Shown here piece by piece: positions 5,411 to 8,848 of a stretch of DNA of 8,848 bases. Position 1 is the stretch's first letter, and each line of letters starts with the position of its first letter. The notes under the pieces were generated by a model. It saw nothing but the letters and a program-made list of their open reading frames with translations, was not told the DNA's origin and made no database searches. Position numbers and translations under genes: made by a program. Source of the stretch: an uncultured Clostridia bacterium (GTDB lineage: Bacteria; Bacillota; Clostridia; Christensenellales; Aristaeellaceae); contig CAKTUU010000052.1 of assembly GCA_934621505.1 (NCBI GenBank), positions 1 through 8,848 on the forward strand, read 5' to 3'.

Positions 5411-5956
5411 ATGCTGGAAACCCATCGCCTGCTGCTGCGCCCCTGGCAGGAGACGGACGCGGAGCGCCTGTACGAGCTGGCCAGCGACCCGGCGGTAGGC
5501 CCCGCGGCTGGATGGCTGCCCCATACCAGCGTGGGAAATAGCCGGCAGATTATCGCCAACGTATTATCCGCCCCCGAAACCTACGCCGTTGTGCTGAAGC
5601 AGACCGGACAGGTCATTGGCAGCATGGGCATTTTTGCTACCCGTGCGTTAGGCGGCCGCGATAGCGACCGGGAGATCGGCTACTGGATCGGCCGCCCATA
5701 CTGGGGCAACGGCTACGCGCCGGAAGGGGTTAAGCGGCTGATTCGCCGGTGCTTTGAGGATTTTGGCTGCGGCCAGGTATGGTGCGCCTACTTTGACGGC
5801 AACGACAAATCCCGTCGCTGCATGCAGAAATGCGGCTTTACCTACCACCACACGGAAACCGACGTATTATGGATTCCCACTAACCAGCGTAAAACCGAGC
5901 ATTATACCCAGATTACCCGTCTGCAATGGGAACAAATCAACGGAAAGGAATGTTGA
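5411..5956 (+). CDS. GNAT family N-acetyltransferase (RimJ/RimL-like)
   Basis: This 181-residue protein has the GNAT fold signatures: an N-terminal ETHRLLLRPWQETDAERLYEL strand-helix typical of the RimJ/RimL-type branch; VIGSMGI and EIGYWIGRPYWGNGYAPEGV (residues 88-107), the acetyl-CoA pyrophosphate-binding motif A; and N131 with S134, then MQKCGF (138-143), motif B. It should transfer acetyl from acetyl-CoA to an amine, on a protein N-terminus or a small molecule; the substrate is unknown. The start chosen is ATG 5411-5413, 8 bases after AAGGAG (5397-5402). A GTG at 5402 in the same frame overlaps that ribosome site and is unlikely. The gene is first in the operon, driven by the perfect promoter, and its stop lies 2 bases before the ABC ATPase start. 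Confidence 0.92.
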   Translation: MLETHRLLLRPWQETDAERLYELASDPAVGPAAGWLPHTSVGNSRQIIANVLSAPETYAVVLKQTGQVIGSMGIFATRALGGRDSDREIGYWIGRPYWGNGYAPEGVKRLIRRCFEDFGCGQVWCAYFDGNDKSRRCMQKCGFTYHHTETDVLWIPTNQRKTEHYTQITRLQWEQINGKEC

Positions 5957-5958
5957 CC

Positions 5959-6672
5959 GTGCTGAAGATTGAACATTTGACCAAAACCTATGGAGAAAAG
6001 AAGGCGGTGGACGACCTGTCCCTGCACATTGCGCCCGGCGAAATTTACGGCTTTATCGGCCACAACGGCGCCGGCAAAACCACCACCCTGAAGTCCGTGG
6101 CGGGCATTTTGCAGTTTGATTCCGGCGACATCATCATTGGCGGCGTTCACCAGAAGGACGACCCCATCGCCTGCAAAAGGCAGATTGCCTATATTCCCGA
6201 CAACCCGGATTTGTATGACTTTATGAGCGGTATCAAGTATCTGAACTTTATTGCCGATATTTTTGGCGTGGACGCGGCCGTCCGGCAGGAGCGCATCCAT
6301 AAATACGCGGATTTGTTTGAACTGACCGGCGATCTGGCCCAGCCCATCGCTTCCTATTCCCATGGCATGAAGCAAAAGCTGGCCATTATTGCCGCCTGGC
6401 TGCACGCGCCCCGCCTGATTATCATGGACGAACCCTTTGTGGGTCTGGACCCCAAGGCCGCCCATCTGCTTAAGCAGATGATGCGTGAGGTGTGCGACCA
6501 GGGCGGGGCCATCTTCTTTTCCACCCATGTGCTGGAGGTGGCGGAAAAACTGTGCGATAAGGTAGCCATCATCAAGAGCGGCAGGCTGATTCGCTTTGGC
6601 ACCATGGAGGAGGTCAAGGGCGACGACAGCCTGGAGGAAGTGTTCCTGGAACTGGAGGGAGAGCAATGCTGA
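5959..6672 (+). CDS. ABC transporter ATP-binding protein
   Basis: This 237-residue cytoplasmic ATPase has all the ABC motifs: Walker A GHNGAGKTT (residues 34-42), a divergent signature YSHGMKQK (133-140) in place of LSGGQ, Walker B LIIMDEP (153-159), D-loop GLD (162-164) and switch His190 in FFSTH. The Q-loop position reads YIPDNPDLYD, lacking the usual glutamine, a variant I associate with ABC-2-type exporters. It powers the membrane protein encoded next. GTG 5959 was chosen because AAAGGA (5944-5949) is 9 bases away and the protein then begins MLKIEHLTKTYG as in relatives. ATG 5950, overlapping the GNAT stop, is an alternative adding three residues. Its stop overlaps the permease start by 7 bases (ATGCTGA). 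Confidence 0.95.
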   Translation: MLKIEHLTKTYGEKKAVDDLSLHIAPGEIYGFIGHNGAGKTTTLKSVAGILQFDSGDIIIGGVHQKDDPIACKRQIAYIPDNPDLYDFMSGIKYLNFIADIFGVDAAVRQERIHKYADLFELTGDLAQPIASYSHGMKQKLAIIAAWLHAPRLIIMDEPFVGLDPKAAHLLKQMMREVCDQGGAIFFSTHVLEVAEKLCDKVAIIKSGRLIRFGTMEEVKGDDSLEEVFLELEGEQC

Positions 6673-8264
6673 AAACCCTGCTGAAGAAGCAGCTGATGGA
6701 AATTTTCCGCAGCTACTTCTATGATCCCAAAAAGAACAAGGCCCGCTCCAAGGGCAAAACCATTCTGTTTATTGGCCTGTTTGTTTTGCTGATGGTGGTG
6801 GTGCTGGGCGGCATCTTTACAGGGCTGTCCTTTGTGATGTGCGACGCGCTGGTCAGTGCGGACATGGGCTGGCTGTATTTTACCATCATGGGCATACTGG
6901 CCATTTTCCTTGGAGCTTTTGGCAGCGTGTTTAATACCTATTCCGGCCTGTACCTGGCCAGGGATAACGACCTGCTGCTGTCCATGCCCATTCCGGTGCG
7001 CTGCGTCATGGCCTCGCGCCTGCTGGGCGTGTACCTGATGGGGCTGATGTATTCCGCCGTGGTCATTGTGCCCGCCGTGATTGTGTACTGGTGCGTAGCG
7101 CCGCTTACCCTGGCCCGTGTGGTGGGCGGCATCGTACTGGTTGTGATGATATCGCTGATCGTGCTGGTTTTGTCCTGCGCGCTGGGCTGGGTGGTGGCCA
7201 AAATCAGCCTGAAGCTGAAAAACAAAAACTTTGTAACAGTGATGATTTCTCTGCTGTTCTTTGGCGTTTACTATTTCTTCTGTTTCCGCGCCCAGACCCT
7301 TATCCAGGAATTTATACAGAACGCAATGCTGTATGGCACGCGCCTGAAGGACTCCGTTTATGCGCTGTATGTCTTTGGCCGGGTGGGCGAGGGCAGCTGG
7401 ACGGCGATGCTGGCGCTGGTTGGGGTAGTACTGGCGGCGCTGGCGCTGACCTATTGGGTCATGTCCCGCAGCTTCTTAAAAATGGCTACGGCCAGCGGCG
7501 CGGTCAGCAAGGTTCGCTACCGTCAAACAACTGTAAAGGCACACAGTCAGGGGCGCGCGCTGCTTATGAAGGAGTTTGCCCGCTTTACCGGCAGCGCCGC
7601 CTATATGCTGAACTGCGGCCTGGGCACGCTGATGCTGGTGGCTGGCGGCGTTGCCATTTTGCTGAAGGGCGGCGAGTTTTTGCCCCTGCTGGATGGAATC
7701 CTGTCGGCCCGGCCTGGCTGCGTCCCGGTAACGCTGTGCGCCATTATGTTCATGCTGGTATCCATGAATGATATGTCCGCCCCTTCCATCTCGCTGGAGG
7801 GCAAAAACCTGTGGCTGCTTCAGTCGCTGCCGGTTACTCCCTGGCAGGTGCTGAAGGCCAAGCTGACGCTTCAGCTGCTTTTGGCAGGCATTCCCACCCT
7901 GCTGTGCGCGGTGTGCGCCGCTGCGGTTACGCCGGGATCGTGGCTGCTAAAGGGATTGATGGTTCTGGCCAGCCTGCTGTACATGGTGCTGATGGATCTG
8001 ATGGGGCTGGTTGCCAACCTGAAAATGCCCAATTTGACCTGGACCAGTGAAATGGTGCCGATCAAGCAAGGCGGCAGCGTAGCCGTTGCCCTGCTGGGCG
8101 GCTGGGTGATTGCCATTGCCGCAGGGGGTTTGTACCTGTGGCAGGGCTGGAAGCTGGGCGCGACAGCCTATCTGGCCCTGACGGCGCTGGTGCTGGCGGC
8201 CGCGTCCGCCTGGCTGTACGCCTGGCTGAAAACCAGGGGCGCTAAGCGGTTTGCGGCTTTGTAA
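6666..8264 (+). CDS. ABC transporter permease, large ABC-2-like subunit
   Basis: A 532-residue membrane protein with about 12 predicted spans (approximate residues 33-58, 69-93, 118-145, 150-178, 188-207, 246-267, 312-334, 351-368, 398-421, 426-450, 470-492, 498-520). The halves appear related: RDNDLLLSMPIPVRCVMASRL (about 99-119) and EGKNLWLLQSLPVTPWQVLKAKL (about 378-400) share the pattern '(D/E)..LL.SLP(V)..V...(K/R)L'. This fits the putative ABC-2 exporter permease family in which one long chain replaces a dimer of short permeases. The likely role is export of a lipid, peptide or drug; direction and substrate are inferred. The start is ATG 6666-6668 with GGAGG (6654-6658) 7 bases upstream inside the ATPase gene, so the pair is coupled. 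The gene is complete and ends 20 bases before the operon terminator. Confidence 0.92.
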   Translation: MLKTLLKKQLMEIFRSYFYDPKKNKARSKGKTILFIGLFVLLMVVVLGGIFTGLSFVMCDALVSADMGWLYFTIMGILAIFLGAFGSVFNTYSGLYLARDNDLLLSMPIPVRCVMASRLLGVYLMGLMYSAVVIVPAVIVYWCVAPLTLARVVGGIVLVVMISLIVLVLSCALGWVVAKISLKLKNKNFVTVMISLLFFGVYYFFCFRAQTLIQEFIQNAMLYGTRLKDSVYALYVFGRVGEGSWTAMLALVGVVLAALALTYWVMSRSFLKMATASGAVSKVRYRQTTVKAHSQGRALLMKEFARFTGSAAYMLNCGLGTLMLVAGGVAILLKGGEFLPLLDGILSARPGCVPVTLCAIMFMLVSMNDMSAPSISLEGKNLWLLQSLPVTPWQVLKAKLTLQLLLAGIPTLLCAVCAAAVTPGSWLLKGLMVLASLLYMVLMDLMGLVANLKMPNLTWTSEMVPIKQGGSVAVALLGGWVIAIAAGGLYLWQGWKLGATAYLALTALVLAAASAWLYAWLKTRGAKRFAAL

Positions 8265-8284
8265 ACCAGAGGCATATTTTCATC

Positions 8285-8328
8285 GCCCCATCCTGCCGGA
8301 TAGAAGGCTGGCAGGATGGGGCTTTTGT
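8285..8328 (+). terminator. Intrinsic terminator of the GNAT-ABC operon
   Basis: A 13-bp perfect G+C-rich stem (8285-8297 with 8310-8322) with a 12-base loop is followed by TTTTGT, 20 bases past the permease stop. The A-rich sequence on its left side is modest, so it acts mainly on the plus strand. Confidence 0.92.
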
Positions 8329-8422
8329 ATGAAATGGCGAAACCGGTTCCTTGCTGGACCGTGCCTTGCCCCTGACGCCTTCCTGCGGATTCTTTTCGCC
8401 TGACTCTTAAATGCTGTCGCCC

Positions 8423-8435
8423 TGGCAATTTGCCA
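8423..8435. promoter_or_regulatory. 13-bp palindrome upstream of the tRNA-Leu promoter
   Basis: TGGCAA-T-TTGCCA is a perfect palindrome centred at 8429, about 50 bases before the predicted tRNA-Leu start and 9 bases before its -35 box. The position suits an activator or repressor site. No regulator is evident in the window. Confidence 0.35.
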
Positions 8436-8443
8436 TTCGCCTA

Positions 8444-8472
8444 TTGACTTTAGCGGCTATTTGTTGGATAAT
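8444..8472 (+). promoter_or_regulatory. Promoter of tRNA-Leu
   Basis: TTGACT (8444-8449) and GATAAT (8467-8472) are separated by 17 bases, each one base off consensus. The start would be about 8479-8480, only a few bases before the mature tRNA 5' end, as is common for single tRNA genes. Confidence 0.8.
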
Positions 8473-8482
8473 ATTTTAGCTT

Positions 8483-8567
8483 GCTGAAATGGCGGAATGG
8501 CAGACGCGTGAGACTTAAAATCTCTTGTCCAATGGACGTGCGGGTTCGAGTCCCGCTTTCAGCACCA
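8483..8567 (+). tRNA. tRNA-Leu (anticodon UAA), CCA encoded
   Basis: The acceptor arms GCTGAAA and TTTCAGC pair fully. The anticodon loop CTTAAAA carries TAA. The long variable arm GTCC-AAT-GGAC marks a class II tRNA, and the T arm is GCGGG-TTCGAGT-CCCGC. Discriminator A is followed by an encoded CCA at 8565-8567. It is a stand-alone gene with its own promoter and terminator. Confidence 0.97.
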
Positions 8568-8571
8568 TATT

Positions 8572-8611
8572 AAGTACCAGCTTTTGATACAAAGGCTGGT
8601 ACTTTTCTTTT
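8572..8611 (+). terminator. Intrinsic terminator of tRNA-Leu
   Basis: AAGTACCAGC (8572-8581) pairs perfectly with GCTGGTACTT (8595-8604). The stem extends inward by TTTT/AAAG with one wobble and a GATAC loop. The run TTTTCTTTT follows, 4 bases after the encoded CCA. Confidence 0.93.
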
Positions 8612-8704
8612 ACCCCATGGTGGCTCAAATCCCCTTGCAGCAAGGGCTTTCTCGAACATTTCTTGAAAAGGTATTCTGATCCAGCTTCATTTTCCATTAT
8701 ACAA

Positions 8705-8747
8705 ACAGGCGCGGAAGGCAAAATTGCTTTCCGCGCTTGTGTCTTTT
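8705..8747. terminator. Strong hairpin, probable bidirectional terminator
   Basis: About 15-17 bp pair between 8705-8719 and 8726-8740 (core GCGCGGAA/TTCCGCGC, two G-T wobbles). On the plus strand it is followed by GTCTTTT. On the minus strand it is followed by TTTGTATAAT. It would best serve a minus-strand gene ending near 8799 but may work both ways. The region 8612-8704 before it shows no convincing gene. Confidence 0.7.
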
Positions 8748-8798
8748 ACCCCACTCCGGTCAAAATGGCGCATTCTTGAGTTTTGTCAAATTGTGTGC

Positions 8799-8848
8799 TT
8801 AGGACTTCTTTAACCGCTCGATCATTCTGCTCAGACGAATGCCGTCCT
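8799..8848 (-). CDS. Possible 3' tip of a minus-strand gene running off the window
   Basis: On the minus strand a frame enters at 8846 and stops at TAA 8801-8799, giving 15 residues, DGIRLSRMIERLKKS, a plausible helical basic C-terminus. It ends about 58 bases before the hairpin at 8705-8740. Another frame is open to 8745 and cannot be excluded. The visible part is too short to identify a family. Confidence 0.3.
   Translation of the reverse strand, partial: DGIRLSRMIERLKKS

Noticed and set aside
5902..6666. 254-codon minus-strand open frame
   Set aside because: It is antisense to the ABC ATPase gene, whose full motif set is in the plus strand; this is a shadow caused by G+C-rich third positions.
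7091..7771. 226-codon plus-strand open frame
   Set aside because: It overlaps the ABC permease gene in a different frame and lacks hydrophobic spans or any recognisable domain.
8515..8721. 68-codon minus-strand open frame
   Set aside because: Its C-terminal part (LKAGLEPARP) is the antisense of tRNA-Leu, a well-known false gene, and it crosses the tRNA terminator.

Overview
The window looks like an ordinary stretch of chromosome from a Gram-positive, Clostridia-like bacterium (Bacillota). The support is the 5S rRNA core sequence, strong GGAGG-type ribosome sites before most genes, tRNA genes with encoded CCA, consensus sigma-A promoters, and a gene set typical of gut Clostridia (LysR, MATE, cytidylate-kinase-like, RHG phosphatase, GNAT, ABC exporter). 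The genus is not identifiable from the sequence alone.

Layout. (1) 1-201: the 3' end of an rRNA operon, with a partial 5S gene, tRNA-Asn(GUU) and a strong GAAA-loop terminator. (2) About 202-1483: a decayed region without a convincing intact gene. It holds a short C-terminal remnant resembling a serine recombinase (minus strand), two small ATGA-linked ORF pieces, and a small membrane-protein gene broken by two opposite frameshifts, plus two conspicuous inverted repeats. (3) 1484-3573: a minus-strand operon encoding a cytidylate-kinase-like P-loop protein and a MATE efflux transporter. The two genes overlap by 4 bp, with a clear promoter upstream and a hairpin terminator downstream. (4) 3622-4497: a divergent LysR-type regulator whose likely operator lies between it and the kinase/MATE promoter. 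(5) 4494-5195: a histidine-phosphatase-family gene convergent with LysR, the two stop codons overlapping. (6) 5323-8328: a plus-strand operon of GNAT acetyltransferase, ABC ATPase and ABC permease, driven by a perfect TTGACA-N17-TATAAT promoter and closed by a terminator. (7) 8423-8611: tRNA-Leu(UAA) with its own promoter and terminator. (8) The right edge: another strong hairpin and perhaps the 3' tip of a minus-strand gene.

How the genes may work together. The LysR protein probably controls the divergent kinase/MATE operon: a T-N11-A palindrome sits about -44 to -64 from the predicted operon start, where LysR regulators commonly bind. The MATE protein would export a small cationic or drug-like molecule. 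Why a kinase-like protein is translationally coupled to it is unknown. The GNAT-ABC operon probably encodes a two-component exporter with a co-expressed acetyltransferase. I see no CRISPR array, intact mobile element or clear new system. The points most worth checking are the kinase/MATE coupling, the GNAT/ABC operon and the decayed island beside tRNA-Asn.
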